A stretch of DNA of 64,000 nucleotides from Caulobacteraceae bacterium (lineage in GTDB: Bacteria > Pseudomonadota > Alphaproteobacteria > Caulobacterales > Caulobacteraceae). This document shows, in pieces, positions 25,331-35,474 of the stretch (position 1 is the first letter of the stretch; each line of letters opens with the position of its first letter). The DNA is taken from contig JAIESL010000031.1 of NCBI GenBank assembly GCA_019746095.1, forward strand, positions 1 to 64,000. Direction: 5' to 3'. The translations under genes and the position numbers were made by a program. The notes beneath the pieces are model-generated. The model worked only from the letters and a program-made list of their open reading frames with translations, was not told the DNA's origin and did no database searches.

Positions 25331-26718
25331 CGATCGGGCGCTCCTGCGGATAGCGATAGGGGACATGCCGGGCGCGCAATGCCAGCGACGCAGCGACGGT
25401 GATGGTTCCGACCCGTCCAACGAACATGAGCCCGATGAGGATCATCTGGGCGGAGGGGGGCAGGGCTGCCGTGATTCCGGTGCTCAGCCCGACCGTCGCA
25501 AAGGCCGAGATGACCTCGAACAGCACCTTGTCCAGGGGTTGGGTGGTCAGGGACAGGATGGCGAGGGTCGAGACGCCGACGAGGCCCACGGCCAGCAGCA
25601 CCACAGCCAGCGCCTGGCGCTGCGCATCCGGACAGATGCGGCGACGGAAGGCCGTAACATCGGAGCGCCCCCGGATCTCTGCCCAGACCACAAAGCCGAG
25701 CAGCAGGAAGGTCGTGACCTTGATGCCGCCGGCCGTACCGGCGCTGCCGCCACCGATCAGCATCAGGCCGTTTGTCAGGAACAGTGTCTCGGGGCGCATC
25801 TGCCCGATGTCGACGGCGTTGAAGCCCGCCGTCCGGCTCACCACCGAGTGGGTGAAGGCGTTCAGGGCCTTGCCGCCGGCCGACATGTTGCCGATCGTGC
25901 CGGCATTGTTCCACTCGGCCACGGCGACGCCCGCAAAGCCCAGAAACAGAAGACCCAGGGTGCCGAGCAGGGTCAGTTTGGCGTGGATCGACCACCGCCG
26001 GGGTGTCCGCCACTCCCGGAGCACCTCGTTGATCACCGGAAAGCCCAGTCCACTGACGATGACCGCCGCACAGAGGGGCAGGAGGATCAGAGGGTCGAGG
26101 GCGAACCCCATGAGGTTGTCGGAATAGGTGGAGAAGCCGGCGTTGTTGAAGGCCGAAACCGCGTGGAAGAGTCCGCTCCAGGCCGCGCTGCCCCAGGGTT
26201 CTCCGTAGCCAAAATGAAGCCGCACGGTCAGGATGGTGGCGACAACCGCTTCACAGACTAGGGTGACCGCGAGGATGGTCAGCAGCACGCCCTTCACATC
26301 GGCGAGTTGAAGGCTTCGGGTTTCGGCCTGGGCAACCAGACGCTGACCCAGCCTCATGCGTCGGGAGATCAGCAAGCCCAGCAGGGTGGCCCCGGCCATG
26401 ATACCGAACCCCCCCCACCTGGAAGAGGCACAGGATCACCACCTGACCGAAAGGGGACCAGAAGGTGGCGGTATCGACGGTGACCAGTCCCGTCACGCAG
26501 GTCGCGGAGGTTGCGGTGAACAGCGCGGTGAGCAGGGGCGCCGGGCTACCGCTGGTCGTCGCCCACGGGAGCGACAGCAGTGCCGTTCCGATCAGCACCG
26601 TGACGAGAAACGCAAGCGGTACGATGCGCGCGGGGTGATCGAACAGGGATTTGCGCAAAGGGCCACCTTCGCTGACGGGGCCCCTGTTATACGCGATACC
26701 AAGGATCGGAATAGCCAT
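25323..26718 (-). pseudogene. ktrB: KtrB potassium transporter, split by a frameshift in a G8 tract
   Basis: Two frames together make one TrkH/KtrB protein. The N-terminal frame ends its similarity at LCLFQVGG; the C-terminal frame resumes with the correct context FGIMAGATLLGLL. The switch lies at eight consecutive C bases (26409-26416; G8 on the coding strand). With seven the reading is Q-V-G-G-F-G-I-M-A, the expected selectivity-loop neighbourhood, giving about 460 residues. The rest (SAFNNAGFSTYSDN, NGLMLIGGGSAGTAGGIK) is well preserved. It may be a sequencing error, a recent pseudogene or slippage-based switching. The likely start is a TTG near 26656 or ATG 26718. Confidence 0.85.
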
Positions 26719-26802
26719 CCGGAGGCCGGCCGGCTTTCCTGCGCCGGCGGTCGCTGACCACCGTTGGCGGACGTCCCGTCGTGCCCGGCGAGCACCGTGC
26801 CG

Positions 26803-27180
26803 TCAGATCGAGAAACTGACCCCGCAGCCGCAGCTGGATGCTGCATTGGGATTGCGCACCACGAACTGGGCGCCGGCCAGATCATCGACGAAGGCGATCT
26901 CCGAGCCCTTGAGGAAGGGCAGGGAGACGGGGTCAACGAGCGCGGCCTGGCCGTCGGTCTCGATGCGGATGTCGTCGGCCTCGGCGGCCTCGATCAGTTC
27001 GAAGCGATACTGGAAGCCGGAGCAGCCGCCGCCGTCGACGGCGACGCGCAGCAGGACCGGATGACCCTCAGCCAGGGCCAGTTCGGCCAGTCTTGCGGCC
27101 GCGCTCCCGGACAGCGACAGGCCGTGCCCGCCGGAGGCCGGCGAAATCTGGAACAGGGGGGCGGACTGGACGGTGCTCAC
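26803..27180 (-). CDS. erpA: iron-sulfur cluster insertion protein (ErpA/IscA family)
   Basis: A 125-residue A-type carrier that hands [2Fe-2S] or [4Fe-4S] clusters to apo-enzymes. The HesB/IscA fold is clear, with the three conserved cysteines in GGGCSGFQY (about residue 53) and SSCGCGVSF at the C-terminus. The start is GTG 27180, giving the family's length; ErpA rather than IscA is chosen by the stand-alone position, away from an isc or suf operon. It is divergent from dgt with only 9 bp between the start codons. Confidence 0.9.
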   Translation of the reverse strand: MSTVQSAPLFQISPASGGHGLSLSGSAAARLAELALAEGHPVLLRVAVDGGGCSGFQYRFELIEAAEADDIRIETDGQAALVDPVSLPFLKGSEIAFVDDLAGAQFVVRNPNAASSCGCGVSFSI

Positions 27181-27189
27181 AGGGGGTAT

Positions 27190-28419
27190 ATGAGGCGTGA
27201 AGGGCCGATCGCAAAGGCCCGGATTCCGAAAGAGCGGCCGATCTTGATCCCCGAACGCGCGCCCTATGCCGAATATCCCGAACACAGCCGCGGCCGGCTG
27301 ACCCCCGAGCCGATCAGCCGGACGCGCAATGCCTATGCCCGCGACCGCGACCGGATCATCCACGCCACCGCCTTCCGTCGCCTGAAGGAGAAGACCCAGG
27401 TCTTCGTGGCGCATGAGGGTGATCACTATCGCACCCGCCTGACCCATTCGCTGGAGGTGGCGCAGATCGCGCGGTCGCTGGCCCATGCCCTGCGGCTGGA
27501 CACCGACCTGGCCGAGACGGTGGCGCTCGCCCATGACCTGGGCCACCCGCCGTTCGGCCACGCCGGCGAGGACGAGCTGCAGGCGCAGATGGCCGCCTGG
27601 GGCGGGTTCGACCACAATGTCCAGACCTTCCGCGTGGTGACCAAGCTGGAGGCGCGCTATCCGGGCTTTGACGGGCTGAACCTGAGCTGGGAGACCGTCG
27701 AGGGAGTGGTCAAGCACAACGGCCCGGTCTCGCACCGGCTGGACGAGCCGGCCTGGAAGGCCATTGCCGACTATGCCCCGGGCTGGGACCTGCGGCTGGG
27801 GACCTTCGCCTCGCTGGAAGCCCAGGCGGCGGCCATTGCGGACGACATCGCCTACAACAATCACGACGTCGATGACGGGGTGCAGGCGGGGCTGTTCACG
27901 CTCGAGGACCTGAACGATGTGCCCCTGATCGGGCCGGTGCTGCACGGGGTCCGCCGGGACTGGCCGGGGATCGACGACCGGATGCTCCGGATCGAGGCGG
28001 TGCGGCGCATGATCGGGGCCATGGTCGAGGATGTGCTGGCCGAGACCGAGTCCCGGATCGCGGCGGCCGATATCCGGTCGACCGAGGCGGTGCGCACGGC
28101 CGACCGGATGCTGGTGGCCTTTTCGCCGGGGATGCTGGCCGATCTGGGTGTGCTGCGGAAATTCCTGTTCGAGCGGATGTACCGCCACTATCGCGTCAAC
28201 CGCACCCGCAGCCAGGCGCGGCGGCTGCTGGCCGAGATGTTCCAGCTGTTCATGGCCGAACCCGCCACCCTGCCGCCGGAATGGTCGGGTCGGGCGGACG
28301 TTCCGGACCCGGCCAGACGGGCGCGGGCGGTGTGTGACTATATCGCCGGCATGACCGACCGCTACGCCATCGAGGAACACAAGAAGCTGTTCAGCCTCGA
28401 TCTGGCGCTGGATTTGTAG
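27190..28419 (+). CDS. dgt: deoxyguanosinetriphosphate triphosphohydrolase-like protein
   Basis: A 409-residue HD-domain dNTPase that splits dNTPs into nucleoside and triphosphate, adjusting dNTP pools. [13 protein letters not shown] and [14 protein letters not shown] give the HD metal site; [28 protein letters not shown] is the family's N-terminal motif and [13 protein letters not shown] follows. ATG 27190 has AGGGGG 4 nt before it. The length and motif set match the type-2 Dgt-like group of alphaproteobacteria. It precedes the FtsN-like gene. Confidence 0.95.
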   Translation: MRREGPIAKARIPKERPILIPERAPYAEYPEHSRGRLTPEPISRTRNAYARDRDRIIHATAFRRLKEKTQVFVAHEGDHYRTRLTHSLEVAQIARSLAHALRLDTDLAETVALAHDLGHPPFGHAGEDELQAQMAAWGGFDHNVQTFRVVTKLEARYPGFDGLNLSWETVEGVVKHNGPVSHRLDEPAWKAIADYAPGWDLRLGTFASLEAQAAAIADDIAYNNHDVDDGVQAGLFTLEDLNDVPLIGPVLHGVRRDWPGIDDRMLRIEAVRRMIGAMVEDVLAETESRIAAADIRSTEAVRTADRMLVAFSPGMLADLGVLRKFLFERMYRHYRVNRTRSQARRLLAEMFQLFMAEPATLPPEWSGRADVPDPARRARAVCDYIAGMTDRYAIEEHKKLFSLDLALDL

Positions 28420-28522
28420 GGGATTGAGTCCGTCCGCCGTTCTCCCGGCCTGAAAAAGGACTCGGACCGGGATAGAGTATGGGGTCCGCGCGCCGATTCG
28501 CGTGGGTCCAAGAGGCGCGGTC

Positions 28523-29266
28523 ATGTCCAACGAAGATCCCTATCGTCCGAACCAGGGCCGCGACCGGGGCGCCTATACGCCGCCGACCGATGACGACCTG
28601 CCGTTCAACCGCGGCGGCTATGACGCGCGCAGGGCGGGCGGTGGCGGCGGGGGTGCCAAGCCACCGCCGATGACCCTGATCATCTCCGGCGGGGTGCTGC
28701 TGATCCTGATCATCGCCGTGGTGATCTATTACCGTGCCGGGCCGCGCTCCTCGAACGACGCCCCGCCCGCCGTGGGCACGCCGGTCGTGGTCATGAAGTC
28801 GGACGCGCCGCTGGAGGCGCAGCCGATCGATCCCGAAGCCGGGATCGATGTCTATGACGCCGCCGAGGCCCCGACGGCCGCCCCGACCTTCACGCCGCCG
28901 CCCGAGGTGGCCCAGCCGCGTCCCGAGCCGCGTGCGGCCGGCACGACCGCGCCCGTCGCGCCGCGTCCGGTGCCTGTGACCCCGCCGCCGGCAAAGGCCG
29001 AGCCCCGGGCCCCGGCCACGGTCGGCGGAACCTCCGGCGTGCAGATCGGTGCCTTCTCCACGCCCAGCCTGGCGGATCGCGAGTTCGCCGCCATCGTCGG
29101 CCGCTATCCCCAGTTCACCGCCGGGGCCGACAAGCGGGTTCAGGAGGTCACGGCGTCGAACGGCTCGACCGTCTATCGCACCACCGTCACCGGCCTGAGC
29201 CGCGACCAGGCGACGGGTTTGTGCAACGCCATCAAGGCCGCCGGCGGCGACTGTTTCGTGCGCTGA
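28523..29266 (+). CDS. ftsN: SPOR-domain cell-division protein, FtsN-like
   Basis: A 247-residue bitopic membrane protein: a short cytoplasmic N-terminus with a Gly run, one transmembrane helix (about residues 50-70), a long Pro/Ala-rich linker (about 75-165), and a C-terminal SPOR domain (GVQIGAFSTPSLADREFAAI onward) that binds denuded peptidoglycan at the septum. Layout and position (dgt, then this, then nagZ-scpA-scpB) fit Caulobacter FtsN. ATG 28523 has AAGAGG upstream. The FtsN assignment rests on architecture and gene order, not on sequence identity. Confidence 0.75.
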   Translation: MSNEDPYRPNQGRDRGAYTPPTDDDLPFNRGGYDARRAGGGGGGAKPPPMTLIISGGVLLILIIAVVIYYRAGPRSSNDAPPAVGTPVVVMKSDAPLEAQPIDPEAGIDVYDAAEAPTAAPTFTPPPEVAQPRPEPRAAGTTAPVAPRPVPVTPPPAKAEPRAPATVGGTSGVQIGAFSTPSLADREFAAIVGRYPQFTAGADKRVQEVTASNGSTVYRTTVTGLSRDQATGLCNAIKAAGGDCFVR

Positions 29267-29273
29267 CGGATCC

Positions 29274-30323
29274 GTGACCTCAGCGGCGATCTACGGCTGT
29301 AGCGGCCATCGGCTGACGGAGGCGGAACGCGCCTTCTTCGCCGGGGCGCGGCCGTGGGGCTTCATCCTGTTCCGGCGCAATATCGACAGCCCTGAGCAGG
29401 TGCGGGCCCTGACCGCCGAACTGCGCGACAGCATCGGCGATACGGAAGCCCCGATCCTGATCGATCAGGAGGGCGGTCGGGTGCAGCGGATGGGGCCGCC
29501 GCACTGGCCCAAGTATCCGCCGGGCGAGGCCTATCTGAAGGCGACCAACGATCCGCTGGCGGCGCGCGAGCTGGTCCGGCTGGGCGCGCGGCTGATGGCC
29601 CATGACCTGAAGGCGGTGGGGATCAATGTCGACTGCCTGCCGGTGCTGGACGTGCCGGTGCCCGGGGCCCACGACATCATCGGCGACCGGGCCTATGCCC
29701 ATGACCCGGCGACGGTGGCGCAGCTGGGCCGGGCGGCGGCGGAGGGTATGCTGGCGGGCGGCGTCCTGCCGGTGATCAAACACATGCCGGGCCATGGCCG
29801 GGCCTTTGCCGACAGCCACCATGACCTGCCGGTGGTGCACGCGGATTTCGCGACCCTGGACGGCTGGGATTTCGCGCCGTTCAAGGCCCTGTCAGACATG
29901 CCCCTGGCCATGACGGCCCATGTGGTGTTCGACGCCATCGACCCGAAGCGACCGGCGACGACGTCGAAAAAGGCGCTGAAGCTGATGCGGGCGCATCTGG
30001 GTTTCGGCGGCCTGATCATGACCGACGACCTGTCGATGAAGGCGCTGTCGGGAAGCCTGCGCGATCGGGCCGAGGCCTCGCTGAAGGCGGGTTGCGATAT
30101 CGTCCTGCACTGCAACGGCGACCTCGACGAGATGCGTCAGGTGGCCGAGGGAACCGGCCGGCTGAAGGGCAGGGCGGCGAAACGGGCGGCGGCGGCCATG
30201 GCCCGGATCGTCCGGTCGCCGGAGCCGCTGGAAGAGCGCGAGGCGCGCGACCGTTTCGCCGCCATGCTGGCCGGCAGGCTGGACGCCGCCAGGGGGCCGG
30301 ACGTCGGGGAGGCTCAGGCATGA
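29274..30323 (+). CDS. nagZ: beta-N-acetylhexosaminidase NagZ
   Basis: A 349-residue glycoside hydrolase family 3 enzyme of peptidoglycan recycling that removes N-acetylglucosamine from anhydro-muropeptides in the cytoplasm. The signature KHMPGHGRAFADSHHDLP carries the catalytic His-Asp dyad of NagZ, ILIDQEGGRVQRM is the substrate-binding strand, and IMTDDLSMKA holds the nucleophilic Asp. The start is GTG 29274. Its stop overlaps the scpA start (ATGA), so it is coupled to chromosome-segregation genes, an arrangement common in alphaproteobacteria. Confidence 0.95.
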   Translation: MTSAAIYGCSGHRLTEAERAFFAGARPWGFILFRRNIDSPEQVRALTAELRDSIGDTEAPILIDQEGGRVQRMGPPHWPKYPPGEAYLKATNDPLAARELVRLGARLMAHDLKAVGINVDCLPVLDVPVPGAHDIIGDRAYAHDPATVAQLGRAAAEGMLAGGVLPVIKHMPGHGRAFADSHHDLPVVHADFATLDGWDFAPFKALSDMPLAMTAHVVFDAIDPKRPATTSKKALKLMRAHLGFGGLIMTDDLSMKALSGSLRDRAEASLKAGCDIVLHCNGDLDEMRQVAEGTGRLKGRAAKRAAAAMARIVRSPEPLEEREARDRFAAMLAGRLDAARGPDVGEAQA

Positions 30324-31141
30324 CGGACGCCTTCCAGCCCAACCTCGACTTCACCGCTGCCGAACAGGTCGATGAGCGCGAGGCCTTCGTCGTCGATCTG
30401 GACGGCTATGAAGGGCCGCTGCATGTGCTGCTGGCCCTGGCGCGGACGCAGAAGGTCGATCTGCTGAAGCTGTCGATCACCCGGCTGGCGGAACAGTATC
30501 TGGCCTTTGTGCATGAGGCGCGGCGGCGGAATTTCTCGCTGGCGGCGGACTATCTCGTGATGGCCTCCTGGCTGGCCTATCTGAAGTCGCGCCTGCTGCT
30601 GCCGCGCACCGAAAAGGGCAAGGGCGGCGAGGTTCCCGCCGAGGAGATGGCCGCGGCCCTGGCCTTCCGGCTGCAGAAGCTGGAGGCCATGCGCAAGGCG
30701 GTGGAGGCGATCACGGCCCGGCCGCAGCTGAAGCGCGACGTCTTCGCCCGCGGCGACCCGCAGGCGACGGTGATCATCCCGTCCGACCGCATCGACGCCA
30801 GCCTGTATGAGCTGATGGCCGCCTATGTGACCCAGCGGCGGCGCGAGGAGCAGCGTCACTACAATCCCGGCCAGCGGGTCGAGGCCTTCGGGCTGGAGGC
30901 GGCGCGGGACTGGCTGCGTGACGTCCTGCCCCGGCTGGAGCAGTGGACGCCGCTGGAGCAGGTGGCTCCGGCGCGGCGGGCCGATGACGGCCCGACCCAG
31001 GCCAGCTTTACCGCCTCGACCCTGTCGGCCAGTCTGGAGCTGGTGAAGGAGGGGGCGATGGATGTGAAACAGGCCGAGGCCTTCGCCGACCTGTATCTGA
31101 AGCGCCGCGGACGCGGCCAGGTGCTGGAGCTGGTACCGTGA
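30320..31141 (+). CDS. scpA: segregation and condensation protein A
   Basis: A 273-residue kleisin of the Smc-ScpA-ScpB condensin, which compacts and separates chromosomes. The N-terminal FVVDLDGYEGPLHVLLALARTQKVDL and SWLAYLKSRLLLP segments are characteristic; the C-terminal winged helix (ASLELVKEGAMDVKQAEAF) contacts Smc. ATG 30320 overlaps the nagZ stop, and the gene's end overlaps scpB by 4 bp. No smc gene is in this window. Confidence 0.95.
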   Translation: MTDAFQPNLDFTAAEQVDEREAFVVDLDGYEGPLHVLLALARTQKVDLLKLSITRLAEQYLAFVHEARRRNFSLAADYLVMASWLAYLKSRLLLPRTEKGKGGEVPAEEMAAALAFRLQKLEAMRKAVEAITARPQLKRDVFARGDPQATVIIPSDRIDASLYELMAAYVTQRRREEQRHYNPGQRVEAFGLEAARDWLRDVLPRLEQWTPLEQVAPARRADDGPTQASFTASTLSASLELVKEGAMDVKQAEAFADLYLKRRGRGQVLELVP

Positions 31142-31797
31142 TCCAGTTCGCACCCGATCACGGAGAGATCGAGCGCCGCGTCGAGGCGCTGCTGTTCGCG
31201 GCGGCCGGGCCGCTGTCGGCGGCCGAGATCGCGCGACGGCTGCCGGAGGGGGCGGACGTCGGCGGGGCCATTTCGGCCCTGCGCGAACGCTATCAGGGAC
31301 GGGGCGTCGAGCTGGAATGCGTCGCCGACCGCTGGCAGTTCCGCACCGCGCCCGACCTGTCCTTCCTGATGACCGAGGAGCGCGAGGAGCCGCGGCGGCT
31401 GTCGAAGGCCGCGCTCGAGACCCTGGCCATCATCGCCTATCACCAGCCCTGCACCCGGGCCGAGGTGGAGAGCGTGCGCGGCGTGTCGCTGTCGCGCGGT
31501 ACGCTGGACCTGCTGCTGGAGATGGGATTCGTGCGGCTGCGCGGACGGCGTCGGACGCCGGGGCGTCCGGTCACCTATGGCACGGCCGACCGGTTCCTTG
31601 AGCATTTCGGCCTGTCCAACCTGTACGACCTCCCGGGCGTGCAGGAGATGAAGGCGGCGGGCCTGCTGGATCTGTCTGTGCCGGTCGGCTTCGAGGTGCC
31701 GGACCCGTCCCGCGCCTCGGACGAAGACGATGCACCCCTGCTGTCGGGCGACGACGACGCACCGGAGTTCGCCCAGGATTTCGTGGCGGAGGACTGA
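31138..31797 (+). CDS. scpB: segregation and condensation protein B
   Basis: A 219-residue ScpB with two winged-helix domains: IERRVEALLFAAAGPLSAAEIA first, and SKAALETLAIIAYHQPCTRAEVESVRGV then GRPVTYGTADRFLEHFGL second. It dimerises and binds the middle of ScpA to regulate the Smc complex. The start is GTG 31138, overlapping the scpA stop by 4 bp. The acidic C-terminal tail (DEDDAPLLSGDDDAP) is common in the family. Confidence 0.95.
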   Translation: MIQFAPDHGEIERRVEALLFAAAGPLSAAEIARRLPEGADVGGAISALRERYQGRGVELECVADRWQFRTAPDLSFLMTEEREEPRRLSKAALETLAIIAYHQPCTRAEVESVRGVSLSRGTLDLLLEMGFVRLRGRRRTPGRPVTYGTADRFLEHFGLSNLYDLPGVQEMKAAGLLDLSVPVGFEVPDPSRASDEDDAPLLSGDDDAPEFAQDFVAED

Positions 31798-31801
31798 GGG
31801 C

Positions 31802-32041
31802 ATGGACAGGGAACTCGCCATTCTGGTCGTGAACGCCTGTTACCGGGCATCTCGAGAGATCGGCGAAATGGGCACCATGGTCGGCCAACTCGAGCCGAGC
31901 GAAGAAGGTCGGCAGATCAAGATGCAATCGGGGGCGGCCATCGGGGAAATCGGAAAAATCACCGAGGCGATATACAGAAGTCACCCTGACCTGGAGGCGT
32001 ACGTCGAAGGCCGGATCGACAAATTCGGGCGTGTGTCCTAG
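31802..32041 (+). CDS. small hypothetical protein between scpB and murC
   Basis: A 79-residue soluble, probably helical protein (VNACYRASREIGEMGTMVGQL and AAIGEIGKITEAIYRSHPD). No family is recognised. ATG 31802 lies 4 nt after the scpB stop, so it could be translated with that operon. Its base use is slightly more AT-rich than its neighbours. It sits exactly where the segregation block meets the cell-wall block. Confidence 0.6.
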   Translation: MDRELAILVVNACYRASREIGEMGTMVGQLEPSEEGRQIKMQSGAAIGEIGKITEAIYRSHPDLEAYVEGRIDKFGRVS

Positions 32042-32115
32042 CGACGGTGGTTCAGCCGGCAGCCTCTCCGAAGCCGGGTGTCGCAATCGCCGCCAACCCT
32101 TGCTAATCGCTTCCG

Positions 32116-33546
32116 ATGATCGCTCGCCTTCGCCCCGTTCCGTTCGACCTCGGCCCCGTCCATTTCGTGGGCATAGGCGGCATCGGCATGAGCGGCATTG
32201 CCGAGATCATGCTCAAGATCGGCTATTCGGTGCAGGGCTCGGACGCCAAGGCCAGCGCCAATACCGACCGGCTGGAGAAGCTGGGGGCCCGGGTCTTCAT
32301 CGGCCACGATGCCGGACACATAGGCGATGGCGTCTCGGCGGTGGTCTATTCGACGGCGGTCAAGTCGACCAATCCGGAGATGGTGGTGGCCCGCGAGCGG
32401 CGCATTCCGCTGGTTCGCCGGGCCGAGATGCTGGCCGAGCTGATGCGGCTGCAGTTCTCGATCGCGGTCGGGGGTACCCACGGCAAGACCACGACCACCT
32501 CGATGGTGGCGGCCATCCTCGACGCCGGCGGGCTTGACCCGACGGTGGTCAACGGCGGGATCATCAATGCCTATGGCACCAACGCCAAGGTCGGTGACGG
32601 CGACTGGATCGTGGTCGAGGCCGACGAGAGCGACGGCAGCTTCCTGCGCCTCAAATCGACGGTGGCCATCGTCACCAATATCGACCCGGAACACCTCGAC
32701 CACTACGGCGACTTCGACGGGGTGCGGAAGGCGTTCGTGGACTTTGTCGAGAACATCCCCTTCTACGGTTTCGCCGCCGTCTGCCTGGACCATCCCGAGG
32801 TGCAGCGGCTGGTGGCCTCGATCGATAACCGCCGGCTGGTGACCTATGGGGTCAATCCGCAGGCCATGGTCCGGGCCGACAATGTCGAGATGAAGCCGGA
32901 CGGTTGTCGCTTCGATGTGGTGGTGCAGGGTCAGGGGCTGGCCGCGCTGGACGAGCCGATCCGGATCACCGGCCTGCACCTGCCGATGGCGGGCTGGCAC
33001 AATGTCGCCAATGCCCTGGCGGCCATCGCCGTGGCGCGCGAGCTGGATGTGTCGGATGAGGCGATCCGGGCCGGGCTGGCCGGGTTCGGCGGGGTGCGGC
33101 GGCGATTCACCACCACGGGCATCGTCGGCGGGGTGCGGATCGTCGACGACTACGGCCATCACCCGGTCGAGATCGCTGCTGTCCTGAAGGCTGCGCGTCA
33201 GGTGGCCGAGGGCCGTGTCATCGCCGTGGTCCAGCCGCACCGTTTCACCCGGCTGGAATCCCTGATGGAGGAGTTCTCCACCTGTTTCTCGGACGCCGAT
33301 GCGGTGTTCGTGGCCGATGTCTATGCCGCCGGCGAGACGCCGATCGAGGGCATCGACAAGGACGCCCTGGTCGAGGGCATCCGCCGCTTCGGCCACCGGT
33401 CGGTGCAGCCGCTGGAAAGCGTCGAGGCCCTGCCGGGCGTGATCGCCGCCGAGGCCAGGGACGGCGATCTGGTCGTGCTGCTGGGGGCCGGGGACATCAC
33501 CCAGTGGGCCTATGCCCTGCCGGGGCAGCTGGAGGGGCTGGGTTGA
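32116..33546 (+). CDS. murC: UDP-N-acetylmuramate--L-alanine ligase
   Basis: A 476-residue Mur ligase that adds L-alanine to UDP-MurNAc using ATP, the first peptide step of peptidoglycan synthesis. [21 protein letters not shown] N-terminus ([16 protein letters not shown]), the ATP loop [12 protein letters not shown] and the EADESDGSF and YGHHPVEI segments are diagnostic. It heads the cell-wall and division gene block; its stop overlaps the TTG start of murB (TTGA). Confidence 0.95.
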   Translation: MIARLRPVPFDLGPVHFVGIGGIGMSGIAEIMLKIGYSVQGSDAKASANTDRLEKLGARVFIGHDAGHIGDGVSAVVYSTAVKSTNPEMVVARERRIPLVRRAEMLAELMRLQFSIAVGGTHGKTTTTSMVAAILDAGGLDPTVVNGGIINAYGTNAKVGDGDWIVVEADESDGSFLRLKSTVAIVTNIDPEHLDHYGDFDGVRKAFVDFVENIPFYGFAAVCLDHPEVQRLVASIDNRRLVTYGVNPQAMVRADNVEMKPDGCRFDVVVQGQGLAALDEPIRITGLHLPMAGWHNVANALAAIAVARELDVSDEAIRAGLAGFGGVRRRFTTTGIVGGVRIVDDYGHHPVEIAAVLKAARQVAEGRVIAVVQPHRFTRLESLMEEFSTCFSDADAVFVADVYAAGETPIEGIDKDALVEGIRRFGHRSVQPLESVEALPGVIAAEARDGDLVVLLGAGDITQWAYALPGQLEGLG

Positions 33547-34445
33547 GCAGCCTGCCTGAGGTCCGCGGCAAGCTGCTGCTGAACGAGCCGCTTGGGCCGT
33601 TCACCTGGTTCCGGGTGGGCGGAAACGCCGATGCCCTGTTCATTCCGGCGGACGCCGATGATCTGGCGGACTTCCTGAAGGCACTCGACCCGTCTGTTCC
33701 GGTGACCGTGCTGGGCGTGGGCTCGAACGTCATTGTCCGCGACGGCGGTGTCGAGGGGGTGGTGATCCGGCTGGCCGGGCGGCCGTTCGCCGGGATCACG
33801 ACCGAGGGCGAGACGATTACGGCCGGTGCGGGTGCGCTGGACTCCATGGTGGCCAAGGCCTCCGCGAAGGCGGGGCTGGCGGGACTGGAGTTCTATGCGG
33901 GCATTCCGGGGACCATCGGCGGGGCCCTGACCATGAATGCCGGCTGCTACGGTGCGGAGACCAAGGACATTCTGGTTTCGGCCTGGGGCCTGACGCGGTC
34001 GGGCGAGCGGGTCGACTATGCGCTGGCCGATTTCGGCTACACCTATCGCCATTCCGAGGCACCGGCCGACATCATCTGGATCGAGGCCACCTATCGCGGG
34101 ACGCCCGACGAGCCCGAGGCCGTCGCCGCCCGTATTGCCGAGATCACGTCGCGCCGCGAACTGACCCAGCCGATCCGCGACAAGACCGGCGGCTCGACCT
34201 TCAAGAACCCGCCGGGCCATTCGTCCTGGAAACTGGTCGATGAGGCGGGCTGGCGCGGGAAGCTGTTCAAGGCCACCGGAGGCGGGGCCATGTTCAGCGA
34301 GCTGCACTCCAACTTCATGATCAACCCCGGCGAGGCGACGGCGGCGGATATCGAGGGGTTGGGCGACGCTGTGCGGGCCGATGTTCTGGCCAAGACCGGG
34401 GTCCAGCTCGACTGGGAAATCAAGCGGATCGGTCGGGCGGGCTGA
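33543..34445 (+). CDS. murB: UDP-N-acetylenolpyruvoylglucosamine reductase
   Basis: A 300-residue flavoenzyme that makes UDP-MurNAc with NADPH and [19 protein letters not shown] and [13 protein letters not shown] are the FAD-binding motifs, [18 protein letters not shown] the central signature, and GGSTFKNP plus a C-terminal ELHSNFMIN carry the catalytic serine and glutamate regions. The start is taken as TTG 33543 overlapping the murC stop; the frame opens further upstream inside murC. It is followed by a 90-bp gap before ddl. Confidence 0.93.
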   Translation: MSSLPEVRGKLLLNEPLGPFTWFRVGGNADALFIPADADDLADFLKALDPSVPVTVLGVGSNVIVRDGGVEGVVIRLAGRPFAGITTEGETITAGAGALDSMVAKASAKAGLAGLEFYAGIPGTIGGALTMNAGCYGAETKDILVSAWGLTRSGERVDYALADFGYTYRHSEAPADIIWIEATYRGTPDEPEAVAARIAEITSRRELTQPIRDKTGGSTFKNPPGHSSWKLVDEAGWRGKLFKATGGGAMFSELHSNFMINPGEATAADIEGLGDAVRADVLAKTGVQLDWEIKRIGRAG

Positions 34446-34538
34446 CGGGCTACCCTCCTCTTCGCGGGGAAGAAGGTCGATTGGTTGACGGGCTGTTAAG
34501 GACAGTTGGGTCATCCAGCCTCTGTCCAGGAGCCCCGC

Positions 34539-35474
34539 ATGACCCGCCCGTTCGCAGACCTGCACGTCGCTGTCCTGATGGGCGGACTGTCGTCCGAACG
34601 GGAGGTGTCGCTGTCGTCCGGCAAGGGCTGCGCCGATGCCCTGGAGGGGCAGGTGGCCCGCGTCAGCCGCGTCGACGCCGGGCGCGATCTGGCCCAGGTG
34701 CTGGCGGACCTCAAGCCCGATGTCGTCTTCAATGCCCTGCATGGTGCCTGGGGCGAGGACGGCTGCGTCCAGGGCGTGCTGGAGACGCTGGGCATTCCCT
34801 ATACCCATTCCGGGGTACTCGCCTCGGCCCTGGCCATGGACAAGGAGAAGTCCAAGGCGGTGCTGAAGGCCGCAGGCGTGACGGTGCCCGGCGGCGGCCT
34901 GTTCGATCGCCACGCGGTGGCGCGCGGCCACGTCATTCCGCCGCCCTATGTGATCAAGCCCAATGCCGAGGGCTCGTCCGTCGGCGTCTATCTCGTCCGC
35001 GAGGGCGAGCCGCCGTGCGCCGCGCCGGGCGAGGCCGGCTGGGCCTGGGGTGAGCGGGTGATGGTCGAGCCCTTCATCGCCGGCAAGGAGCTGGCGGTCA
35101 CGGTTCTTGGGGAAAAGTCGGGGCCGCGCGCCCTGACCATCACCGACATCACCCCGGCCAAGGGCTTCTATGACTATGAGGCCAAATACGCGCCGGGCGG
35201 GTCTGTGCACGTGCTGCCGGCGGTCTTGCCGCCCCATGTGTTCGAGACGGCGCTGCGGGAATCCGAGCGGGCACACACCGCCATGGGCTGTCGCGGGGTC
35301 TCGCGATCCGACTTTCGTTATGACGATGTTAAGGACGAACTGGTCCTTCTGGAGGTCAATACCCAGCCCGGCATGACCCCGACCTCGCTCAGTCCCGAGC
35401 AGGCCGCCCATGTGGGGATGGACTACAAGACCCTGGTACGTTGGATGGTGGAGGACGCCTCATGCCCGCGGTAG
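34539..35474 (+). CDS. ddl: D-alanine--D-alanine ligase
   Basis: A 311-residue ATP-grasp ligase making D-Ala-D-Ala for peptidoglycan. VLMGGLSSEREVSLSSG at the N-terminus, NALHGAWGEDGCVQG, the ATP-grasp loop KPNAEGSSVGVY and the metal-binding LLEVNTQPGMTPTSL are all typical. ATG 34539 has CAGGAG upstream. Its end overlaps the chosen start of ftsQ by 13 bp. Confidence 0.95.
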   Translation: MTRPFADLHVAVLMGGLSSEREVSLSSGKGCADALEGQVARVSRVDAGRDLAQVLADLKPDVVFNALHGAWGEDGCVQGVLETLGIPYTHSGVLASALAMDKEKSKAVLKAAGVTVPGGGLFDRHAVARGHVIPPPYVIKPNAEGSSVGVYLVREGEPPCAAPGEAGWAWGERVMVEPFIAGKELAVTVLGEKSGPRALTITDITPAKGFYDYEAKYAPGGSVHVLPAVLPPHVFETALRESERAHTAMGCRGVSRSDFRYDDVKDELVLLEVNTQPGMTPTSLSPEQAAHVGMDYKTLVRWMVEDASCPR

